Shown here one piece after another: positions 17,960 through 27,682 of a stretch of 64,000 nucleotides of DNA (position 1 is the stretch's first letter; every line of letters starts with the position of its first letter). Where the stretch lies: NCBI RefSeq assembly GCF_019127135.1, contig NZ_JAHOEA010000007.1:31515-95514 (forward strand), given 5' to 3'. The stretch is from Segatella copri. GTDB taxonomy: Bacteria > Bacteroidota > Bacteroidia > Bacteroidales > Bacteroidaceae. Made by a program: the position numbers and the translations under genes. Below the pieces are notes generated by a model that saw only the letters and a program-made list of their open reading frames with translations, was not told where the DNA came from and made no database searches.

Positions 17960-19390
17960 CTAATCTTTCTTTTCTTCTGTAGGCTCAGCCTTTGTTGTCT
18001 TCTTAGCTGGAGCCTTCTTGGCTGCAGGCTTTGCTGCGGTCTTCTTTGCAGGAGCCTTAGTAGCCTTTTCACCACGCAGTTTCTCAACTTCCTTCTCTAT
18101 CTTTTCTATCTTAGCCTGGAGACGGACAATCTCCTTGTCCTTCATCTCTATCTCTTCATCCTGATTCTTGATGGTGGTAAGCAAGCCCTCCAGCTGATCG
18201 TTATCAACATCAGCAGGATAGAGATCGTTCACACGGTTGATGAAGTCACCAAGAATGTTCATATAGTTGGTAAAAGCATCGAAAGGACTTGAATAGATAC
18301 CTCTGTCAAGACCCACATTGCTTGGCTTGGTAGTCATGAAGCGGAAGTTGTTGCTTGCCTGCAGGTAATCCCAGTCCTGATTAATACGTGGATCGTTGGC
18401 GATACGTACACGGTCTGCCACACTGTAAAGCTTATTGAAAGCCTCACGCTGCATCGGGTTACCCAACCACGAACTTACATCACGCTCCTCGTCTACCCAA
18501 CTCAAGGTATCGGGCACATTCACCTCACCGACCGACTTGATCTTCTTGCAGATTTCACTAGGTGTAGAGAAGGTGATGCCACGGTCTTTTGCACACTGAG
18601 GCAAAGCCTTCATAAACTCGAGGATATTGCTTGACAGAGGCTGGGCAACACCAAGAGCAGAAAGTTCCATGAAGATATTGATAACCTGCTCCTCCTCTGG
18701 GAAGGCAGCAATCTGGTTCATATAGTTGTCTGCAAAGAGAGGATAACCATCCCAATCGCTGTTACTGAAACGCAGAGAGATATCATCGCTCAGGTTCACA
18801 TCACGCAACAGAAGTTTCAATTTATGGTTCAATGCGCAATGGTAAACATAGTGAGGAGACTTCCAACCGAGCACGTGCTTAGCACCCTCGGTAAGCATAC
18901 CGATGAATCCCATGTTGGCAACATCGTTACCGATATCATCGCTGTAGATGAGCGAAGAGTTACGCAATACGGTAGGTTTCTTTCCGAAATATTCCTCTAT
19001 CTTGGTGCACTGGCGCATCACCTCGTCCTTGAAACTTGCCTCATTAACCAGAGAAGCAAGTCCGTGAGAGTAAGGCTCAGCCAGGAACTCTACACAACCC
19101 GTATTGTTGAGCTGCTGCAGTTTCTCCAATACCTGAGGAGCATGAAGTTCCAACTGCTCCATACCCACTCCCGAAAGAGAGAAAGCAACCTTGAAATACT
19201 TGCCGTTCTTTTCAATCATCTCCTGAAGGGCATTCAAGGCAGGCATATAAGAGCGCTCAGCGATCTCGTTGATGCTACGGTCGTTCTCATAGTCATCATA
19301 ATAGTAATGGTCGGTACCGATATCAAAGAAGCGGTAGCGTTTCAGATGGGTAATCTGATGTATCTCGAAATATAAACAAATTGTTTTCAT
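17960..19390 (-). CDS. GH57-family alpha-glucan hydrolase/transferase with Lys-Ala-rich tail
   Basis: 476 residues starting MKTICLYFEIHQITHLKRYRFF, which fits the Bacteroidales GH57 proteins of the glycogen cluster. GH57-like parts include KVAFSLSGVGMEQLELHAPQ, VEFLAEPYSHGLASL and VLRNSSLIYSDDI. GH57 enzymes are intracellular alpha-amylases, branching enzymes or 4-alpha-glucanotransferases. After the catalytic region there is a coiled-coil-like stretch (about 395-440) and a 35-residue tail made of KKTAAKPAAKKAPAKK-type repeats that resembles histone H1. It is the last gene of a minus-strand operon with a glycosyltransferase and a debranching enzyme, so it takes part in glycogen turnover. Confidence 0.88.
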   Translation of the reverse strand: MKTICLYFEIHQITHLKRYRFFDIGTDHYYYDDYENDRSINEIAERSYMPALNALQEMIEKNGKYFKVAFSLSGVGMEQLELHAPQVLEKLQQLNNTGCVEFLAEPYSHGLASLVNEASFKDEVMRQCTKIEEYFGKKPTVLRNSSLIYSDDIGNDVANMGFIGMLTEGAKHVLGWKSPHYVYHCALNHKLKLLLRDVNLSDDISLRFSNSDWDGYPLFADNYMNQIAAFPEEEQVINIFMELSALGVAQPLSSNILEFMKALPQCAKDRGITFSTPSEICKKIKSVGEVNVPDTLSWVDEERDVSSWLGNPMQREAFNKLYSVADRVRIANDPRINQDWDYLQASNNFRFMTTKPSNVGLDRGIYSSPFDAFTNYMNILGDFINRVNDLYPADVDNDQLEGLLTTIKNQDEEIEMKDKEIVRLQAKIEKIEKEVEKLRGEKATKAPAKKTAAKPAAKKAPAKKTTKAEPTEEKKD

Positions 19391-19427
19391 AATTATTAAT
19401 TATTAATTTTTAATTATTAATTGCCCA

Positions 19428-20696
19428 CTACTTCCACCCTAAGGTTTTGAGGTACAGGTCTTTGATGCGGGCTCCCACTTTCTCCCAGGTAATCTGGTCA
19501 ACCTCTTTCTTGCCTTCCTCTGAGAGATACTCGAAGAGACTCTCGTTGTGACAGATGCTGTAGATTGCATCGGCAAGGGCATGGATATCCCAGTAGTCTA
19601 CCTTAATACAGTTGGAAAGGATTTCTCCACATCCACTCTGCTTGGAGATAATAGTTGGTGTGCCGCACTGCATAGCTTCCAAAGGTGAGATACCGAACGG
19701 CTCGCTCACAGATGGCATCACGTAGACATCACTGTCTTTCAGGCACTCATAAACCTGTTTGCCGCGCATAAAGCCAGGGAAGTGGAATCGGTCGGCAATG
19801 CCTCTTTCTGCTGCGAGATAAATCATCTGATCCATCATATCGCCTGAACCTGCCATACAGAAACGCACATTGCGTGTACGATGCAATACCATGTTGGCAG
19901 CCTCTACGAAATATTCAGGTCCTTTCTGCATGGTAAGACGTCCCAGGAAGGTTACTACCTTCTCCTTGCCCTTATGATTTGGGCGTGGAATATCCTGCCA
20001 CTCCTGCTTTAATGGATATACGGCATTGTGCATGGCGAAACACTTGCGTGGATCCTGATGATACTGGTGAATTACCGTCTGACGGGTCAACTCGGATACA
20101 CACATGATGCAGTCGGCATTATCCATGCCGTCCTTCTCTATAGCGTAAACGGTAGGGTTCACCTTTCCACGGCTACGGTCGAAATCGGTAGCATGAACGT
20201 GGATGCACAATGGCTTGCCGCTCACTCGCTTGGCATGAATACCAGCAGGGAATGTCAGCCAGTCGTGAGCATGGATAATATCAAATTCCTCTGAACGGGC
20301 TACAACTCCGGCAATGATGCTATAGTTGTTAATCTCGTCATGAAGATTAGATGGATAACCACCGGCAAAGTCCATACAGCCGAGGTCATTTACATGCATA
20401 TAATTAAAATCGGCATAGATGTGGTCACGGTAACGGAAATAATCATCCGGATTCATGATATTGCCTACCCGCTGCTGCACATAGTCGTGATTTACATCGC
20501 GCCAGGCAATAGGCACACTGTTCATTGCCACTATCCTGCAGGCACTGCGGTCCTCATCACCGAAAGGATGAGGCAGACACAATGTGATATCAACATCGCC
20601 CTGGGCATGAAGTCCTTGGGAGATACCAAAGTTGGCAGTTGCCAAACCACCAAATACGTGAGGAGGATACTCCCATCCAAACATTAAAACTTTCAT
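19428..20696 (-). CDS. GT4-type glycosyltransferase, probable glycogen synthase
   Basis: 422 residues. The start MKVLMFGWEYPPHVFGGLATA with the Gly-rich loop, and the later FLGRLTMQKGPEYFVEAA and MPSVSEPFGISPLEAMQCGTP (the E-x7-E region), define a GT-B retaining glycosyltransferase. Bacteroidales carry this gene between a debranching enzyme and a GH57, which supports glycogen synthesis from a nucleotide-glucose donor; that role is inferred from context. The gene starts 18 nt after the debranching enzyme ends and is followed by a 37-nt AT-rich gap. Confidence 0.88.
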   Translation of the reverse strand: MKVLMFGWEYPPHVFGGLATANFGISQGLHAQGDVDITLCLPHPFGDEDRSACRIVAMNSVPIAWRDVNHDYVQQRVGNIMNPDDYFRYRDHIYADFNYMHVNDLGCMDFAGGYPSNLHDEINNYSIIAGVVARSEEFDIIHAHDWLTFPAGIHAKRVSGKPLCIHVHATDFDRSRGKVNPTVYAIEKDGMDNADCIMCVSELTRQTVIHQYHQDPRKCFAMHNAVYPLKQEWQDIPRPNHKGKEKVVTFLGRLTMQKGPEYFVEAANMVLHRTRNVRFCMAGSGDMMDQMIYLAAERGIADRFHFPGFMRGKQVYECLKDSDVYVMPSVSEPFGISPLEAMQCGTPTIISKQSGCGEILSNCIKVDYWDIHALADAIYSICHNESLFEYLSEEGKKEVDQITWEKVGARIKDLYLKTLGWK

Positions 20697-20714
20697 ATAG
20701 CAGTCCTCCTATTA

Positions 20715-22658
20715 TTAATATTGATATTTTTCAAGTAACTCAAGCGCACGCAGAATCTCAGCCACATTCATGGCGAAAGAGATGGCGCCACGACCTGCGA
20801 ATGGAGGGTTTCCATCGAAGAGTTCGCTGATGGTACCAAGACAATGTGAAGACATTTCGTCCTCATAACCTACCATCTGACGCTCGATAAAGCTCAAGCG
20901 GGTACGCTTATAGAGTTTCAGACTTGCCTCCATATAGAAGCCACCGAGCCATGGCCACGCTGTACCCTGATGGTAAGCATAGTCGCGCTGGGTCTGTGGA
21001 CCTACATAAACAGGATTATATCCTCCGCTCTTTGGCGAGAGTGAACGCAATCCCTTAGGAGTAAGGAGTTCGCGTGTACAGATATCAAGTACCTGTTTCT
21101 TCTGGTCTTGCGACAATGGAGAATAGTCGAAAGCCACTGCAAATATCATGTTCGGACGAACGCTCCAATCCATCATATTGCCGTCTACATAGTCGTAGAG
21201 ATAGCCATATTCATTGAGGAAGGTATCGAGGAACGCCTGCTTGGTTTTCTCTGCCTGAGCCAGAAGTTGCTGCTGGCTGTCTTCTTCACCTACTGTTGCT
21301 GCAAGAGAAGCACAGAAACACAAGGCATTATACCACAGCGCATTAAACTCTACGATATAGCCTGTACGTGGAACCACTGGTCTGCCATTGGCTGTAGAGT
21401 TCATCCAAGTAACAGCCTTATCCTTACCATCAGTATAAAGCAATCCGTTCTCTTCGAGCTTCAGGTTCGGATGCTTGTTATCCAGGATAAAGGAGATGAC
21501 ATCCTTGATAAACTGTCCATACTTCTTGAAGCATTCTTCCTTGCTGGTTTCCTTAGCATACTGCTGCAAAGCCCAGACAGCCCACAATGGTACGTCAGGC
21601 TGTTCAATCTCGGCAATATGAACACTGACCGGTTTACCTTCCATAAACTCGTAGTAACCTTTCATCGCAGTCTTCATCACCAGTTCGAAGTAGTCATCCT
21701 CCTCGATAGAAAGGGTGAGACCAGGCAGAGCGATAAATGTATCGCGGGCTCTACACTTAAACCAAGGGTAACCAGCCAGGATATATCGGTCATCGTTCTT
21801 TTCACGACGATGGAACTGATGTGCCGCATTGACCAGACAATGGAAGAAATTGTCACGAGGAGAACGCTCATCCACTTCTTTGTCGAAGAGTTTCTTCAGG
21901 CTTACCGCCTTGATTTCTGAGGTAGAAGCAGCAAAGACGATGGTTTCGCCTTTCTTGATATCCATTTCAAAATAGCCAGGAACATAGAGGTCTTCGTTAG
22001 AAGCATAACCTCTCTCCTGCTCCTTTGGATATTCCACGCCACGATACCAGTCTGGACAGAATTTAAACTCGTTCTTCTTGGAGAACTGCATGTAGAGATC
22101 AGGATAACCTGCATACATACAGGTCTTTATGCCATGATCAACCTCAGCATAATCACGAGATGCAGTAGCATTCTCATGAGTAAACTGACGGACACTGCGG
22201 AAAGCCAGGAATGGACGGAAACGAAGGGTTGTAGCCGAATGGCCGTCTACCAGCGTATAGCGAATCAGAATGCGATTCTCATAATGCTGGAATACAACTT
22301 CCTTTTTCAGGATAACACCACCTACGCGATAAAGGGTAGTTGGCACTTTATCACAATCAAACTCACGAATGTACTTGTGGCCCATCGGACTGTAGTTGTT
22401 GCCCTGGTACTTGTGCAAGCCGAGATTAAACTCAGCGCCATGCTGAATTACTGTAACATCCAGCGAACTTAAGAGCACGTGATTGTCATCGTCCAGTTCA
22501 GGAACTGGAACGACAAGTAATCCGTGATACTTGCGGGTATTACAGTCTACAATCGTTGAGCACGAATATGCACCCGACCGATTGGTTCTCAACAACTCCT
22601 TAGGCAACGATTCTTGAAGATTCGTCATAAGGGCCTTTTCGAATTTTAGATAACTCAT
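20715..22658 (-). CDS. Glycogen debranching enzyme (amylo-alpha-1,6-glucosidase, GH133 type)
   Basis: 647 residues. An N-terminal beta-sandwich domain (LPKELLRTNRSGAYSCSTIVDCNTRKYHGLLV) is followed by an (alpha/alpha)6 barrel with YILAGYPWFKCRARDTFIALPGL, TWMNSTANGRPVVPRTGYIVEFNALWYNALCF and QRDYAYHQGTAWPWLGGFYMEA, all conserved in archaeal-type GDE proteins. It hydrolyses alpha-1,6 branch points of glycogen in the cytoplasm. First gene of the operon, with a minus-strand -7 box 50 nt upstream, and divergent from a Crp/Fnr regulator gene that might control it. Confidence 0.93.
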   Translation of the reverse strand: MSYLKFEKALMTNLQESLPKELLRTNRSGAYSCSTIVDCNTRKYHGLLVVPVPELDDDNHVLLSSLDVTVIQHGAEFNLGLHKYQGNNYSPMGHKYIREFDCDKVPTTLYRVGGVILKKEVVFQHYENRILIRYTLVDGHSATTLRFRPFLAFRSVRQFTHENATASRDYAEVDHGIKTCMYAGYPDLYMQFSKKNEFKFCPDWYRGVEYPKEQERGYASNEDLYVPGYFEMDIKKGETIVFAASTSEIKAVSLKKLFDKEVDERSPRDNFFHCLVNAAHQFHRREKNDDRYILAGYPWFKCRARDTFIALPGLTLSIEEDDYFELVMKTAMKGYYEFMEGKPVSVHIAEIEQPDVPLWAVWALQQYAKETSKEECFKKYGQFIKDVISFILDNKHPNLKLEENGLLYTDGKDKAVTWMNSTANGRPVVPRTGYIVEFNALWYNALCFCASLAATVGEEDSQQQLLAQAEKTKQAFLDTFLNEYGYLYDYVDGNMMDWSVRPNMIFAVAFDYSPLSQDQKKQVLDICTRELLTPKGLRSLSPKSGGYNPVYVGPQTQRDYAYHQGTAWPWLGGFYMEASLKLYKRTRLSFIERQMVGYEDEMSSHCLGTISELFDGNPPFAGRGAISFAMNVAEILRALELLEKYQY

Positions 22659-22707
22659 AGATCTATATTAAGGTTCTATATTTTTTGTTGACTATATTAA
22701 TTGCTTT

Positions 22708-22715
22708 CAAAGGTA
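22708..22715 (-). promoter_or_regulatory. -7 box for the glycogen operon
   Basis: The minus strand reads TACCTTTG, a full TAnnTTTG match, 50 nt before the debranching enzyme start. Confidence 0.7.
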
Positions 22716-22831
22716 ACACTTTTTTGTGGTATAACAAAGTTTTTTGTGTGCCATTTTTAGAAAAAAATGCCTTTTTATGTTATAAAACATATTTTTACAC
22801 TAAAATACTTGATTATTTCAAGAAAAAGCAT

Positions 22832-22839
22832 TACTTTTG
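22832..22839 (+). promoter_or_regulatory. -7 box that fixes the start of the Crp/Fnr gene
   Basis: TACTTTTG lies inside the longest open frame, which extends up to 22767. A transcript from here would begin near 22845, so translation must start downstream, at ATG 22872. Confidence 0.72.
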
Positions 22840-22871
22840 CACATAGTTTTCGGTTTAAAAGATTTGTACAC

Positions 22872-23576
22872 ATGGCAGCTAGAGGAAAATACGATAAAGG
22901 AAATATAGCAAAGCTGATTGCTAAGCTATGGGGAGGCATCGCTGATGACCAGTTCGAATTACTGAAAGAACATCTCGAAATCAAGAAGTATAAGAAGAAC
23001 GAAATCATCTATAAAAACGAGGGCACTCCTGAACATGCTCTATGTCTCATATCGGGAAAAGTGAAGATTTACAAAGAGGGTATCGGTGGCAAGAGCCAGA
23101 TTATCCGTGTCATCAAACCGATTGAATTCTTTGGCTTCAGAGCCTATTTTGCGGATGAGATATACAAGACGGCAGCCATGTCGCTAGAAAACTGTGTTAT
23201 TGCCCAGTTCCCATTGGCGGTTCTCATGAAGTTGCTCTCCAAAAGTTTTAACATAGGCTTCTTCTTTATCAAATATCTCAGTGTGGAGATAGGAAAATCG
23301 GACGACCGTACCGTAAATCTCACACAAAAACATATCCGAGCCCGACTTGCCGAGGGACTGATGTTCCTGAAAGACTCTTATGGTGTAGAAAAAGACGGAA
23401 AAACTCTTGACATCCGTTTGAGTCGTGAAGATTTGGCAAACCTCTGTAATATGACAACAAGCAATGCCATCCGTACGCTCTCAGCCTTTACGGCAGAAGA
23501 ACTCATTAAGACTGAAGGAAGAAAAATCAAAATCTTACAGGAAGAAGAAATCATAAAAATAGCAGAACTTGGATAA
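22872..23576 (+). CDS. Crp/Fnr-family transcription regulator
   Basis: From ATG 22872 the protein has 234 residues. The longer open frame from 22767 adds 35 residues unlike the family and would start before the promoter. An N-terminal cyclic-nucleotide-binding-like beta-roll (LKEHLEIKKYKKNEIIYKNEGTPEHALCLISGKVKIY) is followed by a dimer helix and a C-terminal winged helix (LSREDLANLCNMTTSNAIRTLSAFTAEELIKTEGRKIKIL). No Fnr-type Cys cluster is seen, and the ligand is unknown. It is monocistronic and divergent from the glycogen genes, which makes control of carbon storage plausible but unproven. Confidence 0.9.
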   Translation: MAARGKYDKGNIAKLIAKLWGGIADDQFELLKEHLEIKKYKKNEIIYKNEGTPEHALCLISGKVKIYKEGIGGKSQIIRVIKPIEFFGFRAYFADEIYKTAAMSLENCVIAQFPLAVLMKLLSKSFNIGFFFIKYLSVEIGKSDDRTVNLTQKHIRARLAEGLMFLKDSYGVEKDGKTLDIRLSREDLANLCNMTTSNAIRTLSAFTAEELIKTEGRKIKILQEEEIIKIAELG

Positions 23577-23593
23577 AGTTCTGCTATTTTTTC
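23560..23593 (+). terminator. Terminator overlapping the Crp/Fnr stop codon
   Basis: AGCAGAACTT pairs with AAGTTCTGCT and TATTTTTTC follows. The TAA stop is in the loop, so the stem is partly coding. Confidence 0.88.
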
Positions 23594-23626
23594 TTTATAT
23601 GTTTTTTCTTTATACCGAAATACAAG

Positions 23627-24556
23627 TTATGCCGGTATCAGAAAGTTGATAACCTCCTGAATTACTGTTATTTGGAATGGACCTACGGGTGTATTCATCA
23701 ATCGGCCATCGATACCTATCAGAGCATACTGGGCCTCGAGTACTTCAATCTCTCGGGTACGGTAAGGGTGCACACTCTTATGATTCAGGAACTTGCCTTT
23801 CACAAAGAGATAGATACCCTCAAAGAGTTGGGTCATCTTAGGATGAGATACCACTGACACATCGAGCAATCCATTGTATGGCACAGCATTCGGTGTCTGT
23901 CCATAACCTGTTCCGTTACCTATACACATCGTCATCACCCTATGTCTGATTACATCCGAATTGATTTTCACATGCATCTTATAGTCGAGACGCTGGAAAA
24001 TCATCAGGATAAAGGAACAGAGAAACGACAGGGTACGTGAACCGAAGATATGATGGGTTTTTCTTCTCAGGTTCATGATTGCAGCAATGAGTCCGATATT
24101 GATACAGTTGAGAAAATAGCGACGGCATTTCTCCCCCTTCTTGTTCACATAGCGGATACAACCGAGGTCAATCTTTCTGACACGACGTTTCTTCAGCGAA
24201 GCTACCGTTTTCTCGATATCACTGTCGCTGAATCCCCAGAAGTGGGCAAAGTCGTTCATCAGTCCATTAGGAATCACTCCCAGCGCCACCTCGTCTCTTT
24301 CTTTCTGATCTATCTGCATCAGGCAATTTACGGCATCATTAAGAGCAGAATCTCCTCCTACAATGATAATTGTCTTATAGCCATTGTTGATAAACATTCT
24401 GATCAGTCGCTCTACACTCTTCTGATTTTCGCTCTGCACAAAGTCGTAATCCACACCCTGCTGCTTGAGCACCTTCTCAATCTTTTCCCAGCGCTTGTTA
24501 CTTCGCCAGCCTCCTCTAGGGCAATAAAGAAGCCCCCATTTATTCTCGTTTACCAT
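23627..24556 (-). CDS. Diacylglycerol kinase-like (YegS/DgkB) lipid kinase family protein with altered motifs
   Basis: 309 residues with the DAGK catalytic-domain layout. The nucleotide-binding motif, GGDGT in characterised members, is GGDSA here (67-71), and the second glycine-rich motif (P-x-GTGNDFA) is PNGLMNDFA (96-104). The C-terminal beta-sandwich (VMTMCIGNGTGYGQTPNAVPYNGLLDVSVVSHP) is well kept. Family members phosphorylate diacylglycerol or related lipids at the inner membrane. The substitutions raise doubt about kinase activity or ATP preference. It is downstream of miaA on the same strand, separated by 107 nt. Confidence 0.82.
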   Translation of the reverse strand: MVNENKWGLLYCPRGGWRSNKRWEKIEKVLKQQGVDYDFVQSENQKSVERLIRMFINNGYKTIIIVGGDSALNDAVNCLMQIDQKERDEVALGVIPNGLMNDFAHFWGFSDSDIEKTVASLKKRRVRKIDLGCIRYVNKKGEKCRRYFLNCINIGLIAAIMNLRRKTHHIFGSRTLSFLCSFILMIFQRLDYKMHVKINSDVIRHRVMTMCIGNGTGYGQTPNAVPYNGLLDVSVVSHPKMTQLFEGIYLFVKGKFLNHKSVHPYRTREIEVLEAQYALIGIDGRLMNTPVGPFQITVIQEVINFLIPA

Positions 24557-24663
24557 TGTCTCTTCTTTGTAATTTGAAAGTTGTATAAAATATCACTTCC
24601 GCCCGGCCACCGTTACATCCGATTCCATCGGATGCCAGCCCTAGCCAGCTTCCAGGCCGCAGT

Positions 24664-25632
24664 CTAGCTCCTCATCAGCCCCAAGACAGTCTCCACCTTT
24701 TCTTCCATCGGCATCAAAGCATCTACCCAATGAATGGTAAAGCCTCTGCGTTCCATACCTCTGAACCACGTCATCTGCCGTTTAGCAAACTGATGGATAG
24801 CAATTTCCAAACCGCGATACATCTCATCGTATGATGTCTTACCTATCACATATTCTGTAATAAACTTATATTCCAAACCATAATAGATGAGATTTTCGGC
24901 AGGAATACCAAGGTCTAACAATCCCTTGATTTCATCCACCATTCCATCATCCAATCGTTGTTTTAATCTTCGGGAGATTTTCTCTCTTCTTGAATCCCGG
25001 TCAATACTGACACCGATAATCAGCGAATCAACCGGCGGGAGTTCTCGTTCCGGCATCGGATGCTCTAGATTATAGCTCTCTATCTCAATCGCCCGGATGG
25101 CACGCTGTGCAGTATCTACATCTGTACGATTGTGCATATTAGAACCTGTTTTCGCCTTGAGTTCTTTCAGCATTTCTGTAAGTTCATCTAAACTCTTATG
25201 AGCCAACGACTCACGGAGTTCAGGATTCTGCGGAACAGGTGAGAGATGATAACCTTTCAGCACCGACTCAATATAGAGTCCTGTACCTCCACATAATATC
25301 GGGAATGCCCCTCTTTTCTGAATATCCTGATAAGCATCATAAAAATCCTGCTGATATTCAAAAAGATTATATTTCGTACCGGGCTCACAGATATCAATCA
25401 GGTGATAAGGTATCTGCTTACCATGGATGGTATAGTCAGCCAAATCCTTACCCGTACCTATATCCATGCCGCGATACACTTGCCGGCTGTCTGCACTAAT
25501 GATTTCAGCACCCTTGGCAGGGATACCCGACAAATCAGCATCCAAGCTGCTGATCCTGGCTGCAAGAGCTGCTGCAAGACTTGTCTTGCCACTCGCTGTA
25601 GGTCCCAATATGGTTATCATCGAATATTTCAT
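24664..25632 (-). CDS. miaA: tRNA dimethylallyltransferase
   Basis: 322 residues. The P-loop GPTASGKT lies at residues 10-17, with DSRQVYRGMDIGTGK and ILCGGTGLYI following, as in MiaA. The enzyme adds a dimethylallyl group to N6 of A37 in tRNAs that read codons starting with U. The insert SLDADLSGIPAKGAE at about 29-43 is longer than in E. coli. ATG 25632 is only four bases after a minus-strand -7 box (25637-25644), so either the mRNA is leaderless or translation starts at Met5 (25620). Met5 leaves five residues before the P-loop, also normal for MiaA. Confidence 0.95.
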   Translation of the reverse strand: MKYSMITILGPTASGKTSLAAALAARISSLDADLSGIPAKGAEIISADSRQVYRGMDIGTGKDLADYTIHGKQIPYHLIDICEPGTKYNLFEYQQDFYDAYQDIQKRGAFPILCGGTGLYIESVLKGYHLSPVPQNPELRESLAHKSLDELTEMLKELKAKTGSNMHNRTDVDTAQRAIRAIEIESYNLEHPMPERELPPVDSLIIGVSIDRDSRREKISRRLKQRLDDGMVDEIKGLLDLGIPAENLIYYGLEYKFITEYVIGKTSYDEMYRGLEIAIHQFAKRQMTWFRGMERRGFTIHWVDALMPMEEKVETVLGLMRS

Positions 25633-25636
25633 GCCG

Positions 25637-25644
25637 CAAAGTTA
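25637..25644 (-). promoter_or_regulatory. -7 box next to the miaA start codon
   Basis: The minus strand reads TAACTTTG, then CGGC, then the miaA ATG. In Bacteroidetes transcription begins about 4-7 nt after this box, which falls at the start codon. Confidence 0.65.
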
Positions 25645-25699
25645 AATGAAATTATTGAGAAAACAAAATAAAATGAAAAGAAAATCTCACTTATAAAAA

Positions 25700-25738
25700 C
25701 AAAAAAGCCGTCCAGCATTGAAAAAATGCTGGACGGCC
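25700..25738 (-). terminator. Terminator of gapA
   Basis: On the minus strand GCCGTCCAGCAT pairs with ATGCTGGACGGC around a T-rich loop, and TTTTTT follows. It lies 29 nt after the gapA stop. Confidence 0.93.
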
Positions 25739-25766
25739 ATATACTTAATCGTTAAGAGGCAACGAA

Positions 25767-26822
<1,056 letters not shown>

Positions 26823-26917
26823 TTAAAAATTATTTCTTTTAAGCTATCAAGTGAATCCGAAGGAGCTGATAACACCTTTTTTCATCCCTATCAAGCACTT
26901 TTTCTTCTTTACGAGCG

Positions 26918-26945
26918 CAAAGTTACAAAAAAATTTCTAACTTTG
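26918..26945. promoter_or_regulatory. Back-to-back -7 boxes between gapA and mscL
   Basis: On the minus strand 26918-26925 reads TAACTTTG (for gapA, leader about 115 nt). On the plus strand 26938-26945 reads TAACTTTG too. The plus-strand start would be about 225 nt before mscL, so it gives either a long mscL leader or a separate short transcript. The rest of 26799-27177 is AT-rich with no further gene seen. Confidence 0.6.
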
Positions 26946-27177
26946 CAACCAGAATGAGTATTAAATAAGTTAAAAATGAATGAGAGAGCACCAATAATAA
27001 CGGTTTTTTAATATTAGACATGCCATACTGACAACTCCATATTGCAAAATTCGTTTCTTTGCAGACGGAAAGATGGGTAGCGTAACAGATAAAAGAAGTC
27101 GAAGGCGCTTGCTTTTCTCACCTTATTATATATAGAAGAAGATTTTTTATAATATAAACTTTTAAAATTTTAGAGTT

Positions 27178-27609
27178 ATGAGTAAATTTTTAAATGAATT
27201 CAAACAGTTTGCCATGCGTGGAAACGTTCTCGACATGGCAGTCGGTGTTATCATAGGTGGTGCCTTTGGCAAAATCGTGAGTTCTGTTGTTGACGATATC
27301 ATCATGCCACCTATCGGATGGCTCATCGGTGGTGTCAACTTTGCCGACCTCAAGGTAACCCTTCCTTCCGTGAATGTGGCGGGCGAGGAATTCAAGGCTG
27401 CTACCATCAACTATGGCAATTTCCTGCAGACCACCTTCAACTTCCTCATCGTTGCTTTCTGTATCTTCATGCTCATCAAGGTTGTCAACAAGATTACAGC
27501 CAAGAAAGAAGAAGAGAAACCGGCAGAAACTCCGAAGGCTCCAGAGCCAAGCAACGAAGAAAAGCTTCTCATGGAAATCCGTGATTTGCTGAAAGAGAAA
27601 AAAGCATAA
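27178..27609 (+). CDS. mscL: Large-conductance mechanosensitive channel
   Basis: 143 residues. The first transmembrane helix has the conserved [28 protein letters not shown]; the second is [25 protein letters not shown]. The C-terminal helix is charged ([30 protein letters not shown]). The homopentamer opens under membrane tension to release solutes during osmotic downshock. It stands alone between divergent gapA and convergent guaA, with a shared terminator downstream. Confidence 0.97.
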   Translation: MSKFLNEFKQFAMRGNVLDMAVGVIIGGAFGKIVSSVVDDIIMPPIGWLIGGVNFADLKVTLPSVNVAGEEFKAATINYGNFLQTTFNFLIVAFCIFMLIKVVNKITAKKEEEKPAETPKAPEPSNEEKLLMEIRDLLKEKKA

Positions 27610-27630
27610 AAATGTATTTTACAAACAAAA

Positions 27631-27676
27631 GACCACCATCTGAGTTGAATATCAAACTCAAATGGTGGTCTTTTTT
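27631..27676. terminator. Bidirectional terminator between mscL and guaA
   Basis: GACCACCATCTGAGTT pairs with AACTCAAATGGTGGTC (one mismatch); TTTTTT follows on the plus strand and a T-rich run follows on the minus strand. It serves both convergent genes. Confidence 0.92.
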
Positions 27677-27682
27677 ATATGA

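Noticed and set aside
18824..19375. 183-codon open frame opposite the GH57 gene
   Set aside because: It is a shadow of GH57 codon usage; the GH57 frame has clear family motifs.
21108..21920. 270-codon open frame opposite the debranching enzyme gene
   Set aside because: Shadow of a well-supported gene; no recognisable domain.
22767..22871. Longer start for the Crp/Fnr gene
   Set aside because: The -7 box at 22832 lies inside this extension, so it cannot be translated from that promoter.
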